Assembly (NCBI GenBank): GCA_016806715.1
Contig: CP060531.1
Coordinates: forward strand, 641,966 to 705,965
Reading direction: 5' to 3'
Source: Thermoplasmatales archaeon
GTDB lineage: Archaea > Thermoplasmatota > Thermoplasmata > Thermoplasmatales > Thermoplasmataceae
DNA: 64,000 nucleotides
The notes under the pieces are model-generated. The model saw nothing but the letters and a program-made list of their open reading frames with translations, had not been told where the DNA came from and did no database searches. A program made the position numbers and the translations under genes. How positions within the stretch are numbered: position 1 is the stretch's first letter; the number at the start of each line of letters is the position of its first letter. Below, piece by piece: positions 27,293 to 36,247 of this stretch.

Positions 27293-27677
27293 TTTATGCC
27301 TATAAGAGGTTGTATCGGGTATCTTAATGCAAGCTCGAACTCAGATAGTTTGTTTCAATTCTGTTAATGCTAGGTCTCAAGGCTCAGTTTCCTTAGTCAA
27401 GGCAAATATTAAAATCTAGTTAATGGAATATTGCGATATATATTGAAACATTTTCTCGGCCTCATCTATACCTCCCGCATATTACCCCGGGATTAAATAT
27501 GAGACAATATCGAAACCGCGCTGAATAAATGAATTAGGCGAGCAAAAAATCCGTGATTTGCTGAGGGGCTCACAGAATAAAGATTCTTGCGTTCAACTAT
27601 TCATCCTTATCTACTGTCTATTCCGTGAAACCAGCGGAGAATTGATAATGTCAAATATGAGTTAAAAATAAGCCTGC
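27293..27677. other. 385-base intergenic region, nothing identified
   Basis: AT-rich, with stop codons in all frames and no tRNA-like or repeat structure that I can see. It contains the upstream regions of the divergent 78-aa protein and FadH-like genes. Confidence 0.5.
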
Positions 27678-29342
27678 ATGAAACTGCAGGAACCCGGTTA
27701 TATTGGTAACCTGAAAATAAAAAACCGTATTGTGATGGCACCAATGATATCAAATCTGGCTCAGTCAAGTGGATATACCAGTGAAGAACATATTGCATAC
27801 CTGGAAGAGAGGGCTATCGGAGGGACCGGTCTCATAATAACAGAATACACCTATGTTAACAACAGCAACAGCAAAGGATCAAGGAATGAACTTGGAGCTT
27901 TTTCCATGAACATGTCACCTAAGCTCAAGCGACTGACTGACAGGGTTCACATGCATGGATCGCGGATATTCATGCAACTGGTGCATGCAGGCGGAAAGGC
28001 AAACGAACAGATCAACGGAATTCAAAGTTTTGCCCCGTCCGCAGGGGATTACAATGGCCATGCCGCACGGGAAATGACCGCTGCAGAGATAGAGTCTGTC
28101 ATCAGCGATTTTGCAAATGCGGCGAAGCTCGCAGAGAATTCAGGATTTGATGGTGTAGAAATCCACGGGGCACATGGATACCTCATTGGGGAATTCATCT
28201 CACCTGCTCTTAACAGAAGAATCGACATGTATGGAGGTTCGTTTGAGAACCGGATACTTTTTCCCCAGAAAATTATAGATGGCATCAGGTCTGAAGTCAA
28301 TATTGCGGTTGGAATAAGGCTGAGCCTTATGGAGTATGATCCTGACGGCTATCCTCCGGAATACGGGCTCAAAGTAGCAGAATCTCTTGATGGCATTGAC
28401 TACGTGCATTTTTCGGCCGGGCGAAACGCTCCCCCAGGTTCTTCAGCCTCATTTTACAGCGATCACCTGCACATTGCCAAAATGCTTCCCAGAAAGCCGG
28501 ATATCACAACTATCGTCGTGGGTTCAGTAACTGGAAGGGAAGACGTGGAACAGGCACTGGAGAAATCGGACTTTGTCTCTGTTGGAAGGGGGCATCTTGC
28601 AGATCCCTATTTTGCAGGGAAGGTAATGAATCAGAATGTGCCTCTGCGGCCATGCATAAGGTGCAACCAGAACTGCAGGGACCTGAATTACGGGGAGGTC
28701 AGGTGCGCTGTGAATCCCGATCTAGGCTACGAACTCCTTGTTAAGAGGAATTACCCCGCCTTGAAAGGTGATGTGACAATCGTAGGTGCCGGAATCAAGG
28801 GAATGGAAGCGGCGCTCCTCGCCTCAAAGGCTGGCATGTCTGTTACACTCCATGAGAAAAGAGGCAGCGTAGGAGGACAACTGCTGGACATCACGGATCC
28901 TTACAAGAAAAAGGATTTCCAGCCACTGCTCAGATATTATGAACACGCTCTTGCCAGATCCGGTGTGACTGTCCAGCTGGATTCCGATTACAAAGGCGAT
29001 GGTATTTACTGCCTTCCGGACGTGAAATACGATGAGCTGAAATTTCATGACGATATAGCAATAGATTCCAATATATACCAGTACCACGACCTTGCACTGG
29101 AGTTTGCTGACAGTGGACACGTAGTTATGAGTCTGCGGAGTTTTCATGGAATGGACAGGGGACGATTGGAAGGTTTTTCTGCCCTTGCGAGGAAGAAGGG
29201 CATAGAACTCGTCCCGCATGAAGGTAGGGAGTTCGATTTATCCAGGATTGAAAAAGACCAGTACGACATAAGAAAGGCCATAATATCTGGAAGGGAAACG
29301 ATGAGAGAATATATACGGCTGAATGGCAATGAATTTCTCTAG
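27678..29342 (+). CDS. FadH/Old-yellow-enzyme-type NADH:flavin oxidoreductase, shortened C-terminus
   Basis: A 554-residue flavoprotein related to 2,4-dienoyl-CoA reductase. The N-terminal FMN TIM barrel has KNRIVMAPMISNLA, QLVHAGGKA, GFDGVEIHGAHGYLIGEFISP and FVSVGRGHLADP. The iron-sulfur segment RPCIRCNQNCRDLNYGEVRCAVNP follows, then an FAD motif VTIVGAGIKGMEAALLASKAG. Family members are usually about 640-680 residues with a second Rossmann domain for NAD(P)H; here that part is much reduced and no second GxGxxG is visible. Substrate unknown; an enoyl-CoA hydratase gene lies 1.6 kb away on the other strand. The end overlaps kptA by four bases. Confidence 0.85.
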   Translation: MKLQEPGYIGNLKIKNRIVMAPMISNLAQSSGYTSEEHIAYLEERAIGGTGLIITEYTYVNNSNSKGSRNELGAFSMNMSPKLKRLTDRVHMHGSRIFMQLVHAGGKANEQINGIQSFAPSAGDYNGHAAREMTAAEIESVISDFANAAKLAENSGFDGVEIHGAHGYLIGEFISPALNRRIDMYGGSFENRILFPQKIIDGIRSEVNIAVGIRLSLMEYDPDGYPPEYGLKVAESLDGIDYVHFSAGRNAPPGSSASFYSDHLHIAKMLPRKPDITTIVVGSVTGREDVEQALEKSDFVSVGRGHLADPYFAGKVMNQNVPLRPCIRCNQNCRDLNYGEVRCAVNPDLGYELLVKRNYPALKGDVTIVGAGIKGMEAALLASKAGMSVTLHEKRGSVGGQLLDITDPYKKKDFQPLLRYYEHALARSGVTVQLDSDYKGDGIYCLPDVKYDELKFHDDIAIDSNIYQYHDLALEFADSGHVVMSLRSFHGMDRGRLEGFSALARKKGIELVPHEGREFDLSRIEKDQYDIRKAIISGRETMREYIRLNGNEFL

Positions 29343-30076
29343 TTCTCTGATTTCCTGATTTTTCTCTCTCTCCTTTCTTTAACTTCCTCGACCTCGCGTC
29401 TCTCTTCATCGGTAAGTTCCACATCCTCCTTTGGGGACACGAAAACGAACTCAGGAGGTATTTCCTTTGCCACAAATATATCACTGGTTGCCCGGTATAC
29501 AGGTCTACCTGAGGATACAAGCCGTGCGGTATCGACTTCAAGAACGGCAGGAGAATCTATATGAAAGAGTCCGGAAACGTATGCCTGCCTGTAGGTCTTC
29601 GATAGGTGAATCCATGTCTTATCCGAGGGGGTGATGCCGGTTTCCTTTATGAAATCGTATTCCTCATCCGTTGTCTGATAGTAGAGTTTTCCAGGTATGT
29701 CGTCGGATGGGAGATCGTCCATCTCTACAGGTATGGTATGCCCGTATGTTGCCCTTATTTCATGGAGGCTGTTGATCGCATACCTCTCCTTGGTGTCGGT
29801 CTTCACCATTGCTTCCAGATGGTAAGGAGTAAGCCATGAAAAGTTCCTCTTCTCTGCCCTTATCGCCGGTACAAGTGAATATATCTTTATCCACCCGTGT
29901 TCGTTCAGCCGGATACCGTAATTTTCTGGAAAGTGCCTCAGCATCCCGGCAAGTATTCTGCTCAACCCTTCGATCTCAAGCTCGTTCATCAGCCTTTTTC
30001 CAACAACTCCGCAAACAGGGCACTCTTCACCGCGGTAAGGGCCATGCTCCTGGCATTTCATAAGATCGTTTTTCAT
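29339..30076 (-). CDS. kptA: RNA 2'-phosphotransferase with N-terminal zinc knuckle
   Basis: A 245-residue KptA/Tpt1 protein, which removes a 2'-phosphate from RNA using NAD+. An N-terminal CQEHGPYRGEECPVC looks like a zinc knuckle. The KptA core shows LSRILAGMLRHFPENYG (catalytic Arg-His), LNEHGWIKI, EIRATYGHTIPVE (Arg) and VYRATSDIFVAKEIPPEFV (Arg). The usual LYHGT of the NAD-binding lobe is LYYQT here. The C-terminal 35 residues are a highly charged Glu/Arg helix. The ATG overlaps the prs stop (ATGA), so it is the third gene of the enoyl-CoA hydratase-prs-kptA operon. Confidence 0.88.
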   Translation of the reverse strand: MKNDLMKCQEHGPYRGEECPVCGVVGKRLMNELEIEGLSRILAGMLRHFPENYGIRLNEHGWIKIYSLVPAIRAEKRNFSWLTPYHLEAMVKTDTKERYAINSLHEIRATYGHTIPVEMDDLPSDDIPGKLYYQTTDEEYDFIKETGITPSDKTWIHLSKTYRQAYVSGLFHIDSPAVLEVDTARLVSSGRPVYRATSDIFVAKEIPPEFVFVSPKEDVELTDEERREVEEVKERRERKIRKSEN

Positions 30077-30933
30077 ATGCTTTTCACCCCAATCCCATCT
30101 ACTATCTCTTTAGCCACACTTATTTTACTTGAACCTGATTCGATAGTATCAGTAACCGCGAGATCGTCTGCTATGGATTTGATTGTGTTTTCGGAATCGC
30201 CCGTGAATATTCCATGAACAGCAGAGACATATATCTTCGCAGCTCCCATTTCCCTGATAAGTTTCACAGCCTTAACGATTGTGCCGCCCGTTGAAATGAT
30301 GTCATCAACGATCAGTACATTCTTTCCCCTTAGGTCGACATCAGGAATTCTCATCTCAACGGTGTTGGAGTCGATCCTCTTCTTGTCGATATAAAAGTGT
30401 TTAGTTCCCAGCATGGCAGCAATCTTCATCGCTCTCTGCGATCCGCCGTCGTCCGGGGATATGACGTAATTTATGTTCTTCCCTGCATAATGGGAAGCTA
30501 TTGAATCAACTATGCTTATGTTCATGAACGGCTTTGAGGAATAGGACAGTGTCTGCTCGTCATGAATGTCCACAGAAACGATGGTATCTGCAAAACGCTC
30601 AATGAGATACGTCCACACCTTTGAGGATACGGGTTCCCCGTCCTTGTACCTCATGTGTTGCCGTGCGTATCCAAAATAAGGTATGACTGCAGTCAGGCTG
30701 TGGGGTTCACATTCCTTCACGGCATCCAGCAGAAGCATTGTCTCGATTATATTTTCATTGCTCCTGGTGTTGCTCACAAGGATCACGTCACATCCCCTTA
30801 TATTGCCATTAACCCTCAGATAAAGCTCTCCATCTGGAAACTTTTTTCGTTCGACTTCCGCTATGCCTGATCCCGTATATTGCGAGATTTTCTGAGCCAG
30901 TATTCCAGAAGATGAGCCTGCTACCACTATCAT
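30073..30933 (-). CDS. prs: Ribose-phosphate pyrophosphokinase
   Basis: Makes PRPP from ribose-5-phosphate and ATP. The 286-residue protein has MIVVAGSSSGILAQKIS, FPDGELYLRVNG, VIPYFGYARQHMRYKDGEPVS and VSVDIHDEQTL of the ATP site, SPDDGGSQRA, and the PRPP loop VLIVDDIISTGGTI. I chose the ATG at 30933 over an in-frame one at 30975: it aligns with the family N-terminus, is preceded by a GAGGT ribosome-binding site, and lies 10 bases after the upstream stop rather than overlapping it. Middle gene of a three-gene operon. Confidence 0.95.
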   Translation of the reverse strand: MIVVAGSSSGILAQKISQYTGSGIAEVERKKFPDGELYLRVNGNIRGCDVILVSNTRSNENIIETMLLLDAVKECEPHSLTAVIPYFGYARQHMRYKDGEPVSSKVWTYLIERFADTIVSVDIHDEQTLSYSSKPFMNISIVDSIASHYAGKNINYVISPDDGGSQRAMKIAAMLGTKHFYIDKKRIDSNTVEMRIPDVDLRGKNVLIVDDIISTGGTIVKAVKLIREMGAAKIYVSAVHGIFTGDSENTIKSIADDLAVTDTIESGSSKISVAKEIVDGIGVKSI

Positions 30934-30943
30934 AATACCGACC

Positions 30944-31744
30944 TCAATCAGCAGGACTTTTAAAGTTTTTAGCATTGTCCCGGTGTTTATTCACAAACTT
31001 ACCGATCCTGTCCTGTGTTTCATCTGACGCAAGCAGGAGCCCAAAAGCAGTTGCCTCGTATTCCAGGGCTGACACAACATCGGTCCCGACTCCGTTTACC
31101 ATTACTGTTTTAATTGTACTGACAGTATCGTATGGCTTTTCAGATATTTTTTCTATGAGCCCCTTTACAAAACTTTCTGCGGAATCGTCAGGGACAACCA
31201 TGTCAACGAGCCCTATCTCCAAAGCCTTGGAAGCTGAAATTTTTGACCCGGTCAGCGCAAGGTACAAAGCCATGCCATGACCTATGAGCCTCGGCAGGAT
31301 GACGTTACCCCCTGCACCTGCATTTATTCCAATGTCTATTTCAGGCTGACCGATTATGCATGTCTCGGTTGCAACCCGGATATCCGCAGATTCCGAGATC
31401 TCGAGTCCGCCTCCCAGCGCATACCCATGAAGCAGGGCAATTATTGGCTTGGGGAACGACCTGAACTTAATCACCACATCGTTCAGCTTTCTGTGGAAAT
31501 TTATGGCTTCCTCTATGCTGATACCGTAGAACTGCTTTATATCTGCCCCGGCAGAAAAATTCCTGCCGTTTCCAGTCAGTACAACAGCCCTTACTTCCCT
31601 GTCGAATCTGCATTCCTCCAGGGCAGACAAAATCTCACTGGCAACCCGGGTGGTAATCGTGTTCAGCTTCTCAGGCCTGTTTATCATAATCCATACTGAA
31701 TGATCCTCTCGCTTGACAATGATTTCAAAGTATTTCGCTGCCAT
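30944..31744 (-). CDS. Enoyl-CoA hydratase/isomerase family protein
   Basis: A 266-residue crotonase-fold protein. Oxyanion-hole motifs are FSAGADIKQF and HGYALGGGLEI; the active-site stretch is GQPEIDIGINAGAGGNVILPRLIG, where the first catalytic Glu position is occupied by a small residue and the second keeps the family spacing only approximately, so hydratase activity is likely but not certain. The C-terminal helical region is normal. First gene of the operon with prs and kptA, an odd mix of acyl-CoA, nucleotide and RNA functions. Confidence 0.87.
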   Translation of the reverse strand: MAAKYFEIIVKREDHSVWIMINRPEKLNTITTRVASEILSALEECRFDREVRAVVLTGNGRNFSAGADIKQFYGISIEEAINFHRKLNDVVIKFRSFPKPIIALLHGYALGGGLEISESADIRVATETCIIGQPEIDIGINAGAGGNVILPRLIGHGMALYLALTGSKISASKALEIGLVDMVVPDDSAESFVKGLIEKISEKPYDTVSTIKTVMVNGVGTDVVSALEYEATAFGLLLASDETQDRIGKFVNKHRDNAKNFKSPAD

Positions 31745-31821
31745 GGGTTTGTATCATTACCGTAATTATAATTGTTGATGTTCGTTCCATAGATCGGTGC
31801 GGCTATAATTTCAGTGAGAAA

Positions 31822-31833
31822 GCATTAATTAAG
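31822..31833 (+). promoter_or_regulatory. Probable TATA box of the GNAT gene
   Basis: The element cattaattaag is centred about 25 bases before the ATG at 31853, consistent with leaderless transcription. Confidence 0.4.
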
Positions 31834-31852
31834 GCACAGAGTTCATGATGAG

Positions 31853-32389
31853 ATGCACCCATACGTACTGAAAGGCACGCTGGTTTCTCTTTCCAGTGAC
31901 CTCAATGAGAAATTTGCTCCTGCTATTGCAGAACTTGCCAATGACTCAACGATAGCGGAAGCTATTGGAGGTCACGGGTTTCCACATCCTTACTTGACGG
32001 AGGATGCACTTGATTTCTTCAACATGAACAGGAAAGCCGAAAAAACAGAGTTTGCGATCGATTTCATAATATTCCTTGGCGATAAGCCCGCAGGGATAAT
32101 CGGGCTGAAAGATATTGATCACGAGGACAGGAAAGCACATGTTGGTTACTGGGTTGGCAGGGAGTTCAGGTGCAGAGGGGTGGCATCAGAAGCCCTGAGC
32201 CTGGTGTGCCGTTTTTCCCAGCAAACCCTAGGGATCAGAAGGTTGTACACGAAAGTATTAGAGGACAACCCTGCATCGATGAAAGTACTTCTCAGGAACG
32301 GGTTTAGCATAGAGGGTTATGAAAGAGACTCATTCTTTTCCAATGGAAAGTTCCACTCCATGTTCCTGTTTGCACGCATCCTGGAGTGA
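31853..32389 (+). CDS. GNAT N-acetyltransferase, RimJ/RimL type
   Basis: A 178-residue acetyltransferase. The acetyl-CoA binding segment is VGYWVGREFRCRGVASEALSLV, with the family's R/QxxGxA-type loop, followed by LGIRRLYTKVLEDNPASMKVLLRNGF, the typical RimJ/RimL C-terminal motif. These enzymes acetylate protein N-termini or small amines. Single gene; the substrate is unknown. Confidence 0.88.
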   Translation: MHPYVLKGTLVSLSSDLNEKFAPAIAELANDSTIAEAIGGHGFPHPYLTEDALDFFNMNRKAEKTEFAIDFIIFLGDKPAGIIGLKDIDHEDRKAHVGYWVGREFRCRGVASEALSLVCRFSQQTLGIRRLYTKVLEDNPASMKVLLRNGFSIEGYERDSFFSNGKFHSMFLFARILE

Positions 32390-32484
32390 CTAAGCGCACA
32401 CCGAAGACGTGATTGCCTATTTTCCCCAAGAAATTTTCATTCATCGGCACTAATAATTAAAATACGCGTCTTCGTTGGCATTAC

Positions 32485-32952
32485 ATGGCCATTAAGGTCG
32501 GTGAAAAGGCACCCGATTTCAAGGCAGTATCGGATACTGGTTCTTCTATCACACTTTCTGACGCCCTGAAAGATGGACCGGTAGTACTGTATTTCTACCC
32601 GAAGGATGAAACGCCAGGCTGCACCACTGAAGCTTGTACCTTCAGGGACAGGTGGGATGACATAAAGAAGCTTGGAGCAACTATTTTAGGAGTGAGCTCT
32701 GATTCGCTGGAATCGCATAAAAAATTCAAGGAGAAGAGGAATCTTCCATTCACGTTGCTCTCTGATCCGGACAAGTCCATCAGAAAACTTTATGGAGCAA
32801 CTGGGGCAATATTACCTCCAAGAATTACCTTTGTTATCGACTCGGACGGGACGATAAGGCACGTGTATAATTCCCAGCTGAATGCAAGAAACCATGCTGT
32901 TGAGGCCATAAACGCGCTTAACCTGATCCGGCAGAAGAAGGAAGAACCATAA
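32485..32952 (+). CDS. bcp: Bcp/PrxQ-type peroxiredoxin
   Basis: A 155-residue thiol peroxidase. The active site is FYPKDETPGCTTEACTFRD with the peroxidatic Cys at about 46 and a resolving Cys five residues later, the PrxQ arrangement. Other marks are PDFKAVSDTGSSITLSD and PPRITFVIDSDG. It detoxifies peroxides in the cytoplasm. A TATA-like aattaaaatac lies about 25 bases before the ATG. Confidence 0.95.
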   Translation: MAIKVGEKAPDFKAVSDTGSSITLSDALKDGPVVLYFYPKDETPGCTTEACTFRDRWDDIKKLGATILGVSSDSLESHKKFKEKRNLPFTLLSDPDKSIRKLYGATGAILPPRITFVIDSDGTIRHVYNSQLNARNHAVEAINALNLIRQKKEEP

Positions 32953-33004
32953 AACTGAAGTTGGGATTTAAGTAATCGATTGGGCTTCGGATTATAATAT
33001 CTGC

Positions 33005-33742
33005 ATGACTACAATAGTGAAGCTTGGCGGATCAATTATTACTGACAAGACTCAGTACCGCAAGTTCAGGAAACCAGAATCTGAGAGAGTTATAGCCATG
33101 CTGCATTCATTGCATGATGATCTCATCCTTGTACATGGAGGAGGGTCTTACGGCCATATCAAGGCAAAGGAATACGGCATACCCGGTCCTGTCAGCGAAA
33201 GGAGCGGGATCGGCTTTTCATTGATCCACTGTGACATGCTAAGACTCAACAGCGAGGTATCGGATCTGCTTCTCTCGCAAAATTTTAAGTTTGTTTCCAT
33301 ACCACCTGCAAACATAATCTTCGGGAAGTCAAGATCGTTTTCAGGATTCAGGAAATACCTTGAGGCTGGATTCATGCCCGTCACGTTCGGGGATGTATAC
33401 GTCAGGAACAGGTCTGAGTATGGCATATACTCAGGAGATACCCTGGTTTATGACCTTTCCAGAATTTTCCAACCTGAAAGGGTCGTGTTCGTGAGCGACG
33501 TGGATGGAATATTTGACAGAAACCCAAAAATATACAGTGATGCAAAACTTTTGACAGACCTCAACGAGAGTGCCAGTTTCCAGTCCCAGGTTACAGATGT
33601 GACAGGCGGGATAGGGAGGAAGCTGGAAGTCATGAAAAAAGTGAAAAAGTATGCAAAATCTGTTTATCTTATAAACGGATTAAAGCCGGAGAGATTGGGT
33701 ATGCTGGATTCCCCGGATCTAATTGGGACAGTGATTCAATGA
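33005..33742 (+). CDS. ipk: Isopentenyl phosphate kinase
   Basis: Phosphorylates isopentenyl phosphate to IPP at the end of the archaeal mevalonate pathways. The 245-residue amino-acid-kinase fold shows IVKLGGSIITDK, LVHGGGSYGHIKAKEYG with the His that marks IPK, the GIYSGDTLVYDLS segment and VFVSDVDGIFDRNPK, then TDVTGGIGRKLEVM. Its stop overlaps the next start (ATGA), coupling it to the IPP isomerase that uses its product. The earlier pathway enzymes are not in this window. Confidence 0.95.
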   Translation: MTTIVKLGGSIITDKTQYRKFRKPESERVIAMLHSLHDDLILVHGGGSYGHIKAKEYGIPGPVSERSGIGFSLIHCDMLRLNSEVSDLLLSQNFKFVSIPPANIIFGKSRSFSGFRKYLEAGFMPVTFGDVYVRNRSEYGIYSGDTLVYDLSRIFQPERVVFVSDVDGIFDRNPKIYSDAKLLTDLNESASFQSQVTDVTGGIGRKLEVMKKVKKYAKSVYLINGLKPERLGMLDSPDLIGTVIQ

Positions 33743-34791
33743 TAGAGAACCGTAAAGAGGAGCACATAAGGATCGCCGAGAAAGAAGTAGTTTCTTCGGA
33801 GTACAATTATTGGGATGACATAAAGATAATACACCAGGCTATACCCGAGGTTGATTTTGACAGGATAGATACAGAGGTGGAATTTCTTGGAAAATCCTCA
33901 AGATATCCGTTCCTGATATCATCCATGACGGGCGGAACCGAACTGGCGAAGAGGATAAATGGAAACCTAGCAGCTGCAGCAGAACATTTCGCGGTAGGGA
34001 TGGGTGTCGGAAGCATGAGGGCTGCAGTAGAGAAGAAGGAACTCGCGGAAACGTATTCGGTTATAAACCAATACAGGATTCCATTTAAGGTGGCTAACAT
34101 AGGGGCTCCCCAGCTAATAAACCAGAAAAAAGCAGCCTTCAGCGATTCCGATATTGAATATTGCTTCAACCTCATAGATGCTGATTTTCTAATAGTCCAC
34201 TTCAATTTTCTCCAGGAAATGGTACAACCGGAAGGGGACAGGAATGCTAGAGGAGTTCTGAAAAGACTTTCAGATATTGCCTCCAGTTACCCGGTGATTG
34301 CAAAGGAAACCGGAAACGGATTTTCTCGGGAAGCTGCAGCTGAGCTTAAGGATGCGGGAGTAAAAGCCATAGATGTCGGTGGTCTCGGAGGGACCTCATT
34401 CGCGGCAATTGAATACTATAGGGCAGTCAAGGCTAGCGATTCAGAGAAGATGCATTCAGGCAAGACCTTCTGGAACTGGGGAATTCCTTCCCCCGCTTCC
34501 ATAAAATACTGCAATGTGGGCCTTCCGATCATAGGCAGCGGAGGACTGCGCAATGGACTTGACCTTGCAAAGTCAATAATGATGGGTGCAAGACTTGGTG
34601 GATTTGCCAGGAATTTCCTCAACAGCGCTGATAAATCGCTTGATGCACTGAAAGCACAGATTGACGAGATAATCAGGGACTTGAAGGTAACGATGTTCCT
34701 GACCTCTTCCGGAAACGTGGATGACCTGAGGAAGGCCAGGTTTATTGTAACTGAACCACTTAAATCGTGGGTTTCTGCCTATGGTGAGTAA
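33739..34791 (+). CDS. fni: Type 2 isopentenyl-diphosphate isomerase
   Basis: FMN-dependent isomerase interconverting IPP and DMAPP. The 350-residue TIM barrel carries RKEEHIRIA at the N-terminus, LISSMTGGTE, VGMGVGSMRAA, ANIGAPQL, the active-site HFNFLQEMVQPEGDRN with the usual His, Asn, Gln and Glu, AKETGNGFS, VGGLGGTSFAA and IIGSGGLRNGLDLAKS. It is coupled by a four-base overlap to ipk upstream and by an 11-base overlap to the ZPR1-like gene downstream. Confidence 0.95.
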   Translation: MIENRKEEHIRIAEKEVVSSEYNYWDDIKIIHQAIPEVDFDRIDTEVEFLGKSSRYPFLISSMTGGTELAKRINGNLAAAAEHFAVGMGVGSMRAAVEKKELAETYSVINQYRIPFKVANIGAPQLINQKKAAFSDSDIEYCFNLIDADFLIVHFNFLQEMVQPEGDRNARGVLKRLSDIASSYPVIAKETGNGFSREAAAELKDAGVKAIDVGGLGGTSFAAIEYYRAVKASDSEKMHSGKTFWNWGIPSPASIKYCNVGLPIIGSGGLRNGLDLAKSIMMGARLGGFARNFLNSADKSLDALKAQIDEIIRDLKVTMFLTSSGNVDDLRKARFIVTEPLKSWVSAYGE

Positions 34792-35323
34792 GTTGGAGAA
34801 TCAGGATCCTCCAATGGAAATTGAGACCGACATACCATGCCCTGTTTGCGGTGCCCATCTCTTCCTGATATTTTATTCGACAGAGATACCATACGAAGGC
34901 GACATATTGATACAGACACAGATGTGCAGGAACTGTTTCTACAAGGACACATCAATCCAGAGGGCTGAGGGGCTTACGCCAATAGAAACCTCCCTGACAA
35001 TACAGGATGAGAGTGATCTTAATGTTGTGATTTACAGATCACCGGGGGCCCGGGTGTCCATACCAGAGATAGGTGTCGAAATAGAGCCGGGCACGGCATC
35101 AAATGGAGATATAACAACTGTAGAGGGCCTGCTGATGGCAGTCAGGGACCAGATGATCTTCATATCAGACAGCGCGGAGAATGAGAAAAAATTTGAAGAA
35201 ATCATGGAGATTTTAGACTCGGTCCTTGATGGCAGAGGACCAAGCGTGACCATAAGCATAGATGATCCAAGAGGGATCAGCAAGATAGTGAGCCACAGGG
35301 CAGTAACAAAAAGCAAGGAATGA
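34781..35323 (+). CDS. ZPR1-related zinc-finger protein
   Basis: A 180-residue single-module archaeal relative of eukaryotic ZPR1. The zinc finger is CPVCG at residues 20-24 and CRNC about 35 residues later, separated by a beta strand containing EIPYEGDILIQTQ. The rest is the ZPR1 beta-barrel-like domain (VEIEPGTASNGDITTVEGLLMAV). Eukaryotic ZPR1 assists folding of eEF1A; the archaeal role is not established. Last gene of the ipk-fni transcript, overlapping fni. Confidence 0.88.
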   Translation: MVSKLENQDPPMEIETDIPCPVCGAHLFLIFYSTEIPYEGDILIQTQMCRNCFYKDTSIQRAEGLTPIETSLTIQDESDLNVVIYRSPGARVSIPEIGVEIEPGTASNGDITTVEGLLMAVRDQMIFISDSAENEKKFEEIMEILDSVLDGRGPSVTISIDDPRGISKIVSHRAVTKSKE

Positions 35324-35404
35324 AATTTGCTGCATCAAATATGCAACACCCTACTTTAAAGCATGTATTAGTGTACACTACCTTTTCATTGCACATTTCC
35401 ACAC

Positions 35405-35418
35405 TCAATTTTAAATAA
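35405..35418 (+). promoter_or_regulatory. Probable promoter of the A-ATPase operon
   Basis: The segment caattttaaataac is the best TATA/BRE candidate in the 123-base gap before atpK and would place the transcription start shortly before the ATG at 35447. Confidence 0.5.
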
Positions 35419-35446
35419 CCTGCACCTATGATCCTACGGTAAATTC

Positions 35447-35674
35447 ATGGTAACGATAATTGATGCGTATCTGGCAATAGCTGCTTCGATCTCAATAGCT
35501 GGCGGCCTGATAGGAACCGGAATGGCACAGCAGGGAATTGGCGCAGCCGGAATGGGAATAATAGCTGAAAAACCTGAGAAATTTGGTCAGGTCCTTTTCT
35601 TCTTCATCATTCCCGAAACTCTCTGGATCATAGGGGTAGCTTTTGGAATAATTCTACTGCTGGGCATTCTTTAG
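35447..35674 (+). CDS. atpK: A-type ATP synthase subunit K (c-ring proteolipid)
   Basis: A 75-residue two-helix proteolipid forming the membrane rotor ring. Helix 1 has the Gly-rich AGGLIGTGMAQQGIGAAGMG pattern; helix 2 has FIIPETLWIIG with the ion-carrying Glu. A simple one-hairpin protomer rather than a duplicated one. It opens the operon, an order in which K comes first and H and I last. Confidence 0.96.
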   Translation: MVTIIDAYLAIAASISIAGGLIGTGMAQQGIGAAGMGIIAEKPEKFGQVLFFFIIPETLWIIGVAFGIILLLGIL

Positions 35675-35683
35675 ACGGTATAT

Positions 35684-36247
35684 ATGCCTATAGATCAGAT
35701 CAAGGAGGAAATAATTTCGCGGAGAGATTCCGAACTCGAGGCTCTTAGATCCAGGTTCAGTACTGAACTCCTGTCAATAAATACCAGAGTGGAGAAACAG
35801 AAGTCAGAGATCGGCTCTTCATATAAAAAAAAGATTGGGGAAGATACTGCGGCACACGCTAAGAGAACAGTTGACGGCGCCACTCTTGAAGCCAGACGCA
35901 TCGTTAATGCAAGGATGGAGGAACTTCTCAACAGTGGGCTCGCCATGTTCCTTGACCAGTTGAAGACAATCAGGGACTCAAAAGAATATACAGTAATTCT
36001 CAACTCTATGGTTAAGACTATCATCAGGATGATTGGTAACAATTGCATTATCTATGTCAGGCATGAAGATGTACCAAAAATAAATGCTGTGGAAACCGAT
36101 CGGGTGAAGGAAAGCAACCTTGACGGCGTTGGCGGCCTCCTTGCCAGAAGCACTGATGGCAGGGTTGAATTAGACCTGACACTGACTACTGTGTTCAGGG
36201 ACATCAGGGAAAACCTTCTGCAGGAAATAAGCAGCCGGATAAGGTGA
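35684..36247 (+). CDS. atpE: A-type ATP synthase subunit E (peripheral stalk)
   Basis: A 187-residue stalk subunit: an N-terminal coiled coil (EEIISRRDSELEALRSRFS onwards to about residue 85) and a C-terminal globular domain ending VFRDIRENLLQEISSRIR, a typical subunit E tail. Its stop overlaps the subunit C start by four bases (GTGA). Confidence 0.9.
   Translation: MPIDQIKEEIISRRDSELEALRSRFSTELLSINTRVEKQKSEIGSSYKKKIGEDTAAHAKRTVDGATLEARRIVNARMEELLNSGLAMFLDQLKTIRDSKEYTVILNSMVKTIIRMIGNNCIIYVRHEDVPKINAVETDRVKESNLDGVGGLLARSTDGRVELDLTLTTVFRDIRENLLQEISSRIR

Noticed and set aside
30934..30975. Upstream extension of prs
   Set aside because: It overlaps the enoyl-CoA hydratase gene end, and the family N-terminus and ribosome-binding site fit the ATG at 30933.
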